NCBI GenBank assembly: GCA_016937135.1 | Contig: JAFGWO010000019.1 | Location: 1-10,887, forward strand | Length of the DNA stretch: 10,887 bases | Source of the DNA: Pseudomonadota bacterium | GTDB lineage: Bacteria; BMS3Abin14 | Reading direction: 5' to 3' | Shown: positions 1 through 6,048 of the stretch, piece after piece | How the letters are laid out: each line of letters starts with the position of its first letter | How positions within the stretch are numbered: position 1 is the first letter of the stretch | Translations under genes and position numbers: made by a program | Notes under the pieces: generated by a model | Databases searched by the model: none | What the model was told of the DNA's origin: nothing | What the model saw: the letters and a program-made list of their open reading frames with translations, nothing else

Positions 1-23
1 CCGGCCAGACAGCTTGCCCGAGG

Positions 24-35
24 GTACGCGCGTAC
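24..35. repeat. 12-bp perfect palindrome beside repeat copy A
   Basis: GTACGCGCGTAC reads the same on both strands and abuts the outer end of repeat copy A. It may be the remains of a target site, a protein-binding site or chance. The rest of positions 1-34 shows no gene that I can support. Confidence 0.35.
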
Positions 36-200
36 AAGGTTGATGGCTTCGCAAAAAATCATCAACGGCCCCCGGTCGGGGCGCCCGAATCGAGGACCGT
101 CGTCGTAAGTCCTGGATTCGTAATGAAAGCGAAAATAACATTTTTCGCCTTCCGGGAAGCGTTAAGTCCCGCCTGGACTTTTCGCGACCCTTCAAAGATT
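35..200 (-). repeat. Structured dispersed repeat (MITE-like), copy A
   Basis: About 165 bp that match, in reverse orientation, the elements at about 3013-3182 and 9390-9555. It has the same block order: terminal AAGGTTGATG, a GCGCCCC/GGGGC hairpin, a GATTCG...CGAATC arm pair, an AAAGCGAAAA-type hairpin, and the GTCCnnGCGGGAC hairpin at the other end. This is the most degenerate of the three copies; several arms are mismatched, for example CGCGAAAAG for CGCAAAAAG. No transposase is present, so any movement would depend on enzymes encoded elsewhere. Its inner half is open in frame with ktrB and gives that gene an alternative ATG at 123. Exact ends are uncertain by several bases and I see no clear target duplication. 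Confidence 0.8.
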
Positions 201-233
201 GATAATGTAACCCTGAATCCCGGAAATAAAAGA

Positions 234-1610
234 GTGGAAAAGAAGAAGTTCCTCAACAGGCTCAAGCAGCTGACCCCCGGGCACGCGCTCATCCTTTACT
301 ATGCATTTGCCATATTGATCGGGAGCGTGCTCCTCAGTCTTCCTGTTGCCTCCGCGGGAAAACCCCTGCCGTATATCGATGCCCTTTTCACCGCGGCTTC
401 GGCCCAGTGCGTCACCGGGCTGACCGTGGTAGACACGGGAAGCGCCCTTTCCCTTTTCGGGCAGATCGTGATCCTTGTCCTCATCCAGATCGGCGGGCTG
501 GGGATAACCACCTTCTCCGTTTATCTTTTCTTTTTTCTCCACCAGGGGGTAGGGGCGCGCGGCCGCTGGATCATCAGTGAAACCCTCCTTCATACCCCGG
601 TGTCCTCAATGGGGGCCCTTGTCGGGGGGATCATCATCTTTGCCTTTTCCATGGAAGCTTTGGGGGCCGCCCTCCTCGGGATTGTTTTCATCCCGGACCT
701 GGGAATCGGGAAAGGGCTTTTCGCCTCGATTTTCCATTCTGTTTCCGCTTTCTGCAACGCGGGGTTCTCCCTGTTTCCCGACAGCCTCACCCGATACCGT
801 TGCTCGTATCTCTTCAACATCACCGTCATGTGGCTCATCGTAAGCGGCGGGGTGGGGTTCCTGGTTATCCGGGAGATCAACGATATCTTCCTTCGCCGGT
901 ATTCCGGCCGGAGGCCAAGGCTGTCCCTCCATTCCAAACTCGTCCTCTGGACGACGGGAATTCTCGTTCTCGGGGGCGGCCTTCTCATTTTTTCCCTTGA
1001 AAGGACAAATGTATTAAGCCAGATGCCCGGTCCGGTGGCTGTCATGGCGGCCTTTTTCCAGTCGGTGACGGCCAGGACCGCGGGCTTTAACACGGTAGAC
1101 ATTGAGGCCCTTCAGGTTTCCACCCTCCTTTTTCTGGTGTTTCTAATGTTCGTTGGGGCGTCGCCGGGTTCCGCGGGAGGAGGGATCAAGACAACAAGCC
1201 TCGCCCTTTTCGTTGCCATCCTGCGCAGCAGGATGAAGGGAAACACTCACACGAACATCTTCAGGCGGACAATACCCGAAGAGCTCGTCACAAAGGTGCT
1301 GGCGCTGGTCATGCTGGCTATTTTTCTCATCGCGTCGGCCCTCTTTGTCCTCCTCCTGGTCCAGCACCCGGGGACTTCCTCCCAGCCGGGCGCTGTGTTC
1401 CTCCAGTATCTTTTCGAGACCGTTTCAGCCTTCGGCACGGTAGGGCTGACCATGGGGGCGACCGCCAAACTCACGACAGCAGGGAAACTCGTCATCATCA
1501 CCCTTATGTTTATCGGCCGGGTAGGGCTTTTGACAGTGGCGTTTACCTTCGTAAGAAGGCTGGCCCCGGACGCGCCCCGGTATGCGGAAGAGAACATCAT
1601 GATCGGCTAG
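234..1610 (+). CDS. ktrB: KtrB/TrkH-family K+ transporter membrane subunit
   Basis: Integral membrane K+ (or Na+-dependent K+) uptake subunit of the superfamily of K+ transporters. From the GTG at 234 it is 458 aa, the usual KtrB size. All four pore-loop filter glycines are visible: CVTGLT (G62), CNAGFS (G177), RTAGFN (G284) and GTVGLT (G404). So are the PGSAGGGIKTT segment after the third pore and the Arg in MFIGRVGLL (R429) of the last helix, typical of KtrB. An in-frame ATG at 123 would add 37 residues, but these are translated from repeat copy A and have no place in the family; GTG 234 gives the family-like start MEKKKFLNRLKQLTPG. The Shine-Dalgarno at 234 is weak, so the longer form cannot be excluded. 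The ktrA partner starts 19 bp downstream, so the two are probably cotranscribed. Family call very secure; start moderately so. Confidence 0.95.
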   Translation: MEKKKFLNRLKQLTPGHALILYYAFAILIGSVLLSLPVASAGKPLPYIDALFTAASAQCVTGLTVVDTGSALSLFGQIVILVLIQIGGLGITTFSVYLFFFLHQGVGARGRWIISETLLHTPVSSMGALVGGIIIFAFSMEALGAALLGIVFIPDLGIGKGLFASIFHSVSAFCNAGFSLFPDSLTRYRCSYLFNITVMWLIVSGGVGFLVIREINDIFLRRYSGRRPRLSLHSKLVLWTTGILVLGGGLLIFSLERTNVLSQMPGPVAVMAAFFQSVTARTAGFNTVDIEALQVSTLLFLVFLMFVGASPGSAGGGIKTTSLALFVAILRSRMKGNTHTNIFRRTIPEELVTKVLALVMLAIFLIASALFVLLLVQHPGTSSQPGAVFLQYLFETVSAFGTVGLTMGATAKLTTAGKLVIITLMFIGRVGLLTVAFTFVRRLAPDAPRYAEENIMIG

Positions 1611-1629
1611 GAAACGGGAGAACGGTAAG

Positions 1630-2289
1630 ATGAAAAAATTCTGCGTGATCGGCCTGGGGAACTTCGGATACCACGTGGCCACCTTTCTCTACAACGAGGG
1701 GCACGAGGTGATCGGCATCGATATGGACCGGGAAAAGGTGCAGCGGATCAAGGACCACACCACCATTGCCATCCAGGGGGACGCGGCCAGCAAGGAATTC
1801 CTGGCCTCCCAGGGGGTTTCCGAGATGGACGCGGTGGTCGTTTCCACAGGGGAGCGTTCCCACCTCTCAACCCTCATCACCCTTTATCTGAAAGAGCTTG
1901 AGGTGAAGCACATCCTCGTCAAGGCGGTTAACGAGGACCACGGAAAGATCCTGATGAAGGTAGGGGCAAAACAGATCATCCATCCCGAGAAGGACATGGC
2001 CATCAAGACGGCCAAGGGCCTTATTTATACGAATATCCTGGATTTCCTTCCCCTCTCTGATGAATACTCCATTACGGAGGCGGCCCCGCCCGCCCATTTC
2101 ATCGGAAAGGGTCTTGCGAGCATCGACATCCGGAAAAAATACCAGGTGATCGTCATAGCCATCCGTGACGTTATCGCCGGCAATTTCATCAGCGCCCCGC
2201 CCCCCGATTACATCATAAAGGACAGTGATGTCCTTATCTTCATGGGACGTTCGGATGACATCGAGCGGGTCCTGAAGGAAGAAGGGTAG
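1630..2289 (+). CDS. ktrA: KtrA/TrkA-type RCK regulatory subunit of K+ uptake
   Basis: Cytoplasmic gating subunit (219 aa) expected to form a ring under KtrB and open it according to bound nucleotide (ATP/ADP or NAD(H) in the family). The N-terminal RCK domain has the Rossmann motif VIGLGNFG at residues 6-13, an acidic residue after strand 2 (GIDMD, D31) and QGDA (D51). The C-terminal RCK_C/TrkA_C domain spans about residues 135-215. The length is that of single-RCK KtrA, not the duplicated 450-aa TrkA. It starts at ATG 1630, with GGGAG about 9 bases upstream, 19 bp after ktrB; the pair forms one transcription unit. I see no convincing intrinsic terminator after it. Confidence 0.95.
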   Translation: MKKFCVIGLGNFGYHVATFLYNEGHEVIGIDMDREKVQRIKDHTTIAIQGDAASKEFLASQGVSEMDAVVVSTGERSHLSTLITLYLKELEVKHILVKAVNEDHGKILMKVGAKQIIHPEKDMAIKTAKGLIYTNILDFLPLSDEYSITEAAPPAHFIGKGLASIDIRKKYQVIVIAIRDVIAGNFISAPPPDYIIKDSDVLIFMGRSDDIERVLKEEG

Positions 2290-2412
2290 CTTCAGGGCAG
2301 GGAGTCCCAACGAGATGCAATTTGCAATGTGAATCCCGATTCCAAAGTGCCGGTTTTTGTTTTTTGCAATGTCTTGATCCCGGGGAGGGCCACTGGAAGC
2401 CTGTCTGGAGTC

Positions 2413-2441
2413 TTGAAGGAAAAATATTTTTCATGTAAAAT
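2413..2441 (+). promoter_or_regulatory. Putative sigma70-type promoter
   Basis: A -35-like TTGAAG (2413-2418) and a -10-like TAAAAT (2436-2441) are separated by exactly 17 bp. This would give a leader of roughly 95 nt before the GTG start at 2545. No transcript data; the call rests on motif and spacing alone. Confidence 0.5.
2419..2432. promoter_or_regulatory. Perfect 14-bp palindrome in promoter spacer (candidate operator)
   Basis: GAAAAATATTTTTC is fully self-complementary and fills most of the 17-bp spacer between the -35 and -10 hexamers. This is a classic location for a dimeric repressor site that blocks RNA polymerase. AT-rich palindromes can occur by chance, and the regulator is unknown. 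Confidence 0.4.
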
Positions 2442-2544
2442 CAAGTGGATATCTATCTGGAAGGGAAAATTTCCACGGATGGCATATTTTTGGCAAGTGT
2501 TCTGGAATATATAACCGAAACGGAAAGTTGTTTTAAGGAAAGGT

Positions 2545-2973
2545 GTGAAGTTCGTCATGGAAAGAAGATTGAACTACTTCGATCAGATGAACAAGGGGCT
2601 TGAATCCATCAAGGAGGGGCGCGTGCAGCCTGATCCGGAAGAAGAAGCTGTCGAGGAAAAAGAGGCCGTTTCAGAGACCGAAAAGCGGGAATATGTTGCC
2701 CGGATGAAGACCAGGCTCACGGCATGGTCCAGCGAACTCAATAACCTTGAGGGAAAAATCAGGGACAAGATCTTCGATGAGGAATGCTTTGCCCGCATGG
2801 AGGATCTGGATATCAAGCTGGCCCAGGGTTTTGAGACAATGCGCTGCCTCATGGAAACAATGGACGGGGATTGGCTGGTGGGCCAGAAGAAGGCGGATGC
2901 CCTCCTCCAGGATATTATGGATACCTTTGACAAGGTGCGGGATTATGCCAGGGGCGGAGCCGAATTCCTGTAA
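2545..2973 (+). CDS. Small acidic coiled-coil protein, possibly sll1863-like stress family
   Basis: A 142-aa cytoplasmic protein with no signal peptide or membrane segment. The start is GTG 2545, preceded by AAGGA at 2535-2539 (5-base spacing); ATG 2557 is the alternative but is badly spaced. Residues 30-47 are a Glu-rich linker. Residues 48-100 and 105-138 look like two amphipathic helices. The pattern YVARMKTRLTAWSSELNNLE (50-69), then W110 followed by KKADALLQDIMDTFDKV, resembles the helical-pair layout of small coiled-coil proteins labelled sll1863-type stress response, where a Trp-containing first helix is followed by a Trp and an Ala-rich second one. That is my pattern recognition and not a proven homology. 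It appears monocistronic with its own promoter, followed by repeat copy B. Molecular function unknown. Confidence 0.75.
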   Translation: MKFVMERRLNYFDQMNKGLESIKEGRVQPDPEEEAVEEKEAVSETEKREYVARMKTRLTAWSSELNNLEGKIRDKIFDEECFARMEDLDIKLAQGFETMRCLMETMDGDWLVGQKKADALLQDIMDTFDKVRDYARGGAEFL

Positions 2974-2997
2974 GGGGGTTTTGGAAGGGGGGCCCCA

Positions 2998-3019
2998 TTA
3001 AACCGGGTACCCTTAAACC
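2998..3019. repeat. Direct repeat TTAAACC flanking palindrome GGGTACCC
   Basis: TTAAACC (2998-3004) and TTAAACC (3013-3019) bracket the palindrome GGGTACCC (3005-3012) with no spare bases. The second copy is also the outer edge of repeat copy B. It could mark an insertion junction or be coincidental. Confidence 0.35.
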
Positions 3020-3182
3020 TTGATAGGGTCGCAAAAAGTCCGATCCGGGACTTTTTGCTCATCGGAAAGGGAAAAACGTCGTTTTCCCTTTCCTCACGGA
3101 TCAAGGACTTAAGACATGAGTCCTTGATCCGGGCGCCCCGCGCGGGGCGCGTTGATGACTTTTTGCGAGGTTATCAACCTTA
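3013..3182 (+). repeat. Structured dispersed repeat (MITE-like), copy B
   Basis: About 170 bp that fold as successive hairpins: 3031-3058 (GCAAAAAGTCC/GGACTTTTTGC), 3064-3093 (12-bp stem GGAAAGGGAAAA), 3097-3131 (13-bp stem CGGATCAAGGACT), 3133-3150 (GCGCCCC/GGGGCGC) and a terminal one from 3151. The outer ends form imperfect terminal inverted repeats ending in TCGCAAAAAGTC. It is in the same orientation as copy C and opposite to copy A. Relative to copy C, stem bases changed on both arms, so the structure has been kept. It lies between the coiled-coil gene and zupT, where its hairpins could reduce read-through. Confidence 0.85.
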
Positions 3183-3207
3183 GCCTCGGACACTCAGGGC
3201 GGTCTTC

Positions 3208-3243
3208 ATGTTTTGCGCCGCTGCCGCGGGGACCCGGCGGTGA
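3208..3243 (+). CDS. Possible 11-codon leader ORF upstream of zupT
   Basis: ATG at 3208 opens the peptide MFCAAAAGTRR and stops at TGA 3241-3243. This stop overlaps the proposed zupT start (GTG 3240-3242) as GTGA, the arrangement seen at coupled gene pairs. An AGGG stretch lies about 10 bases upstream of the ATG. It may explain why the zupT start lacks a strong ribosome binding site of its own. Such a short ORF could be chance. Confidence 0.3.
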   Translation: MFCAAAAGTRR

Positions 3244-4019
3244 TCCAATCCGAAAATATCCCGATCGCCTTTCTCCTGACCCTTCTGGCGGGCCTGTCAA
3301 CGGGCATAGGAAGCACTATCGCCTGGTTCATCCGGAAACCCAGGATGGATTTTCTCTCCTTTTCCCTGGGTTTTTCCTCCGGGGTCATGATCTACATCTC
3401 TTTCGTCGAGCTCATACCCCTGTCTATCCAGGATGTGGGGAATGTCAGGGCTTTTTTCGCTTTCTTCGCGGGCATCCTCCTCATCGGGCTCATCGATGTC
3501 CTCATCCCTGAGGCCGAGAATCCCCACCATTTCGAGGAAATCCGCAAAATCGCGGACGAGGGCGAGGATCCGATCCTGTTGAGGACGGGGATCTTCACGG
3601 CCTTTGCTATCGGGATCCATAATTTCCCCGAAGGCCTGGCCGCTTTCGGGACGGCCCTTTCCGACGTAAAACTCGGCATTTTTACCGCCGTGGCCATTGC
3701 GATGCACAACATCCCGGAGGGAATCTCCGTTTCGGTGCCAATTTATTTCGCCACGGGAAACAGGAAAAAGGCCTTCCTCTGGTCCCTTCTCTCCGGGCTG
3801 TCCGAACCCGTGGGAGCCGCCGTCGGTTTTACCATCCTTTTGCCTTTTCTGAGCAAGACCCTCCTGGCCTCCCTTCTGGCACTGGTCTCCGGGATCATGG
3901 TCTACATCTCCCTGGATGAACTGCTGCCCATGGCCCATCGCTACGGGCCGGGGCACACGGTCATCCTCGGGGTGGTCCTGGGAATGTTTTTTATCGGGGG
4001 CGGTCTGCTGCTGTTCTAG
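3240..4019 (+). CDS. zupT: ZIP-family divalent metal transporter, ZupT-like
   Basis: Inner-membrane uptake transporter for Zn2+, and in the family often Fe2+/Mn2+. From GTG 3240 it is 259 aa, close to E. coli ZupT (257 aa as I recall). Diagnostic motifs are HNFPEG (127-132) and HNIPEG (156-161) in the two central helices, which provide the metal-site His/Asn/Glu residues, followed by SGLSEPVGA (E189). About eight hydrophobic segments are visible. The loop around 90-112 (PEAENPHHFEE) is acidic and His-containing and may collect metal. A TTG at 3213 would add 9 arginine-rich residues and is less likely. No convincing promoter is visible between repeat copy B and the start. Its stop lies 1 bp from the convergent ATPase subunit D stop. 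Substrate cannot be told from sequence alone. Confidence 0.93.
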   Translation: MIQSENIPIAFLLTLLAGLSTGIGSTIAWFIRKPRMDFLSFSLGFSSGVMIYISFVELIPLSIQDVGNVRAFFAFFAGILLIGLIDVLIPEAENPHHFEEIRKIADEGEDPILLRTGIFTAFAIGIHNFPEGLAAFGTALSDVKLGIFTAVAIAMHNIPEGISVSVPIYFATGNRKKAFLWSLLSGLSEPVGAAVGFTILLPFLSKTLLASLLALVSGIMVYISLDELLPMAHRYGPGHTVILGVVLGMFFIGGGLLLF

Positions 4020-4020
4020 G

Positions 4021-4638
4021 TCATTTCCTTCGGTTCTTGATGTGCTTCAACCGGAAGAGGTCCTCCCTCTCCCTCTCCTGAAGGACTTCCTGGATGCTCC
4101 GTATCTGGCTGGTAAAAGAGGGGATGATGGTCTGCTCCAGGGCGTTGATCCTTCGGCTGACCTTCCGGATCTCCTCTCCCAACCTTTTAAGGCGGATCTC
4201 CTGGCTGGCCGTCCTGAGGAGCCTGTCTAAAATTTTCTCGTACTGTTCGGCCGTTTCCAGGATGTGGGCCGAGGTGTCCACAGGTAGCAGTCCCCTGGCC
4301 TCAGGGGTCCTGCGCAGCGAGACAAAATCGATCTCCGGGATGCGGATGCCCCAGATGTTGATCTCCCTGGTCGAAAGGGGGATGTCCCTCCCAGCCGAAA
4401 GGGCTGTGGCGTTCATCTGGTGGCTTCCCGAATAGGATTTGGCCAGTCCGGCCTGGATCATGGATCTCTGGATATCCTTGGCCATTTCCTCCCGGCTCTC
4501 CATGATCGTTTTGGCAACCTTGAAAAAGTCCTTGATGAGGGCTTCCCGCTTGCTTTTGAGCAGTTCCGCTCCCGTCACGGCAAGGGACAGGTTGCTCCGG
4601 AAGGAGAGGAGGTTCATCCTTGTCGCGGGAACGCTCAC
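4021..4638 (-). CDS. atpD: V/A-type ATPase subunit D (central stalk)
   Basis: Rotor shaft subunit (205 aa) that turns inside the A3B3 head and links it to subunit F and the c ring. The N-terminal segment [20 protein letters not shown] (8-27) followed by KSKREAL and the C-terminal helix rich in RL/RI heptads (about 145-200) form the antiparallel coiled coil typical of the family. The start is GTG 4638, which overlaps the subunit B stop as GTGA (4635-4638), implying coupled translation. An internal ATG at 4617 (residue 8) is an alternative start that still keeps the conserved region. It is the last gene of the operon; the next gene, zupT, is convergent with a 1-bp gap, so no terminator fits between them. 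Confidence 0.96.
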   Translation of the reverse strand: MSVPATRMNLLSFRSNLSLAVTGAELLKSKREALIKDFFKVAKTIMESREEMAKDIQRSMIQAGLAKSYSGSHQMNATALSAGRDIPLSTREINIWGIRIPEIDFVSLRRTPEARGLLPVDTSAHILETAEQYEKILDRLLRTASQEIRLKRLGEEIRKVSRRINALEQTIIPSFTSQIRSIQEVLQEREREDLFRLKHIKNRRK

Positions 4639-6047
4639 TTCTGGCTCCCCTCCGTTTCCTTTTCTTCCTCCACCGGAAAGTAGGACTGGATCCAGCGGCG
4701 GTCGATCCTGGTGAGGGCCGCGGGGGGGAACCCCTTGAAGAGATCCCAGGCAAGATCCATAGACTGCGCCAGGGACCGACCTTTCTGTCCCTGATTCAGG
4801 TAGGAGTCCTCGAACTCCCTTGCGAAGCCGAGATATTTCTTGTCTTCGGATGTCATGGCATCCTCTCCCACCACGGCCTCCATCCGCCGAAGGTCACGTC
4901 CCCTGGCGTAGAAGGCGTAGATCTGGTCGGCCAGGTTCCTGTGGTCCGCCCTGGTCTTGCCTTCGCCGATGCCGAGGTTCATCAGGCGGGAGAGGCTGGG
5001 AAGGACGTCGATGGGCGGGAAGATCCCCTTGCGGTGGAGTTCCCTGGAAAGAACGATCTGCCCCTCCGTTATGTAGCCGGTCAGGTCGGCGATGGGATGG
5101 GTGATGTCGTCGTCGGGCATGGTGAGGATGGGGATCTGGGTGATCGACCCGGGCTCGCCCCGGATCCTCCCGGCGCGTTCGAAGTTCCCCGCGAGGTCGG
5201 TGTACATATAGCCGGGATACCCCCGGCGGCCGGGGATCTCCTCCCTCGCGTTCCCGATCTCGCGCAGGGCCTCGCAGTAATTGGACATGTCCGTGAGGAC
5301 CACGAGGACGTGCATGCCGCGTTCGAAGGCCAGGAACTCGGCGGTAGTGAGGGCCATCCTCGGGGTGAGGATCCTTTCGATGGTGGGGTCGGAGGCCAGG
5401 TTAAGGAAGACCACCGTCCGGCTCAGGGCTCCGGACGATTCAAAGGCCTCGATGAAAAAGGACGCGTCCCGGTGGGTGATCCCCATCGCGGCGAAAATGA
5501 TGGCAAAATCGCTCTCTTCCCCGACGACCGTGGCCTGCCGGACGATCTGGACGGCCAGTTCGTTGGACGGAAGACCGGACCCGGAGAAAATGGGCAGCTT
5601 CTGTCCCCTCACCAGCGTATTGAGAAGATCGATGGCGGAGATCCCCGTCTGTATGAAATCGGACGGCTTGTCCCTGGCCACGGGGTTGATGGGACTGCCC
5701 AGGATCTCTTTTTCGCTTTCCGGGATGGGTGGAGGCATATTGTCGATGGGGATCCCCGAACCGGAAAAGGTCCGGCCCAGCATCTCCCTGGACAGGCGAA
5801 GGCTGGCCGTGCGGGGCAGATACCTCACCCAGGAGGAATCGGTGTCGATGCCCTGCGTGGTCTCGAACAGCTGGGCTGTGGTTTTGTCCCGGGCCACCTC
5901 GAGGATCTGGCCGCTTCGCACGGATCCCTCCCCCGTGGTCAGCTCGACCATCTGGCCGGGGAACGTTCCGGGAAAAGGCGGGATCTCGACGAGAGGACCG
6001 GAAATCCCCATCAGGCCGCGGCTTCGTCTTGTCAGAAGCGGATCCAT
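4635..6047 (-). CDS. atpB: V/A-type ATPase subunit B (non-catalytic head subunit)
   Basis: Regulatory, non-catalytic subunit of the A3B3 hexamer (470 aa, normal length). It has the expected degenerate nucleotide loop [10 protein letters not shown] (155-164) in place of a Walker A GKT. The family signature follows: [16 protein letters not shown] (249-264), [15 protein letters not shown] (272-286) and [16 protein letters not shown] (289-304). The reading frame is open further upstream to 6191, but that extension is Arg/Lys-rich and overlaps subunit A. ATG 6047 has an ideal AAGGAGG 6 bases upstream and starts [15 protein letters not shown], the family-like beginning. Subunit A stops 1 bp upstream and subunit D overlaps its end by 4 bp. 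This is not the F-type atpB (subunit a) despite the shared symbol. Confidence 0.97.
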   Translation of the reverse strand: MDPLLTRRSRGLMGISGPLVEIPPFPGTFPGQMVELTTGEGSVRSGQILEVARDKTTAQLFETTQGIDTDSSWVRYLPRTASLRLSREMLGRTFSGSGIPIDNMPPPIPESEKEILGSPINPVARDKPSDFIQTGISAIDLLNTLVRGQKLPIFSGSGLPSNELAVQIVRQATVVGEESDFAIIFAAMGITHRDASFFIEAFESSGALSRTVVFLNLASDPTIERILTPRMALTTAEFLAFERGMHVLVVLTDMSNYCEALREIGNAREEIPGRRGYPGYMYTDLAGNFERAGRIRGEPGSITQIPILTMPDDDITHPIADLTGYITEGQIVLSRELHRKGIFPPIDVLPSLSRLMNLGIGEGKTRADHRNLADQIYAFYARGRDLRRMEAVVGEDAMTSEDKKYLGFAREFEDSYLNQGQKGRSLAQSMDLAWDLFKGFPPAALTRIDRRWIQSYFPVEEEKETEGSQK

Positions 6048-6048
6048 G

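Larger units (their letters stand above)
2290..2544 (+). other. AT-richer intergenic region with clustered regulatory-looking motifs
   Basis: No ORF here that I believe. The region is clearly richer in A+T than its neighbours. It contains TGCAA-T-TTGCA (inverted repeat, 2316-2326) and the exact 10-mer TTTGCAATGT at 2321-2330 and again at 2363-2372, exactly 42 bp apart or four helical turns. Further on are a promoter (2413-2441) with a palindrome in its spacer, and a second inverted repeat GGAAA-A-TTTCC (2464-2474) inside the presumed leader. It serves the gene at 2545. Confidence 0.6.

Noticed and set aside
174..206. Possible sigma70 promoter for ktrB at the edge of repeat A (TGGACT...GATAAT)
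   Set aside because: The spacer would be 21 bp and both hexamers are weak.
2490..2508. Possible sigma54 promoter (TTGGCAAGTGTTCTGG)
   Set aside because: The -24 GG is present, but the -12 GC is GG instead and the surrounding consensus is poor.
3133..3165. GC hairpin of repeat B plus T-run as an intrinsic terminator
   Set aside because: The T-run starts about 9 bases after the stem and belongs to the next hairpin; termination is possible but not supported as a standard terminator.
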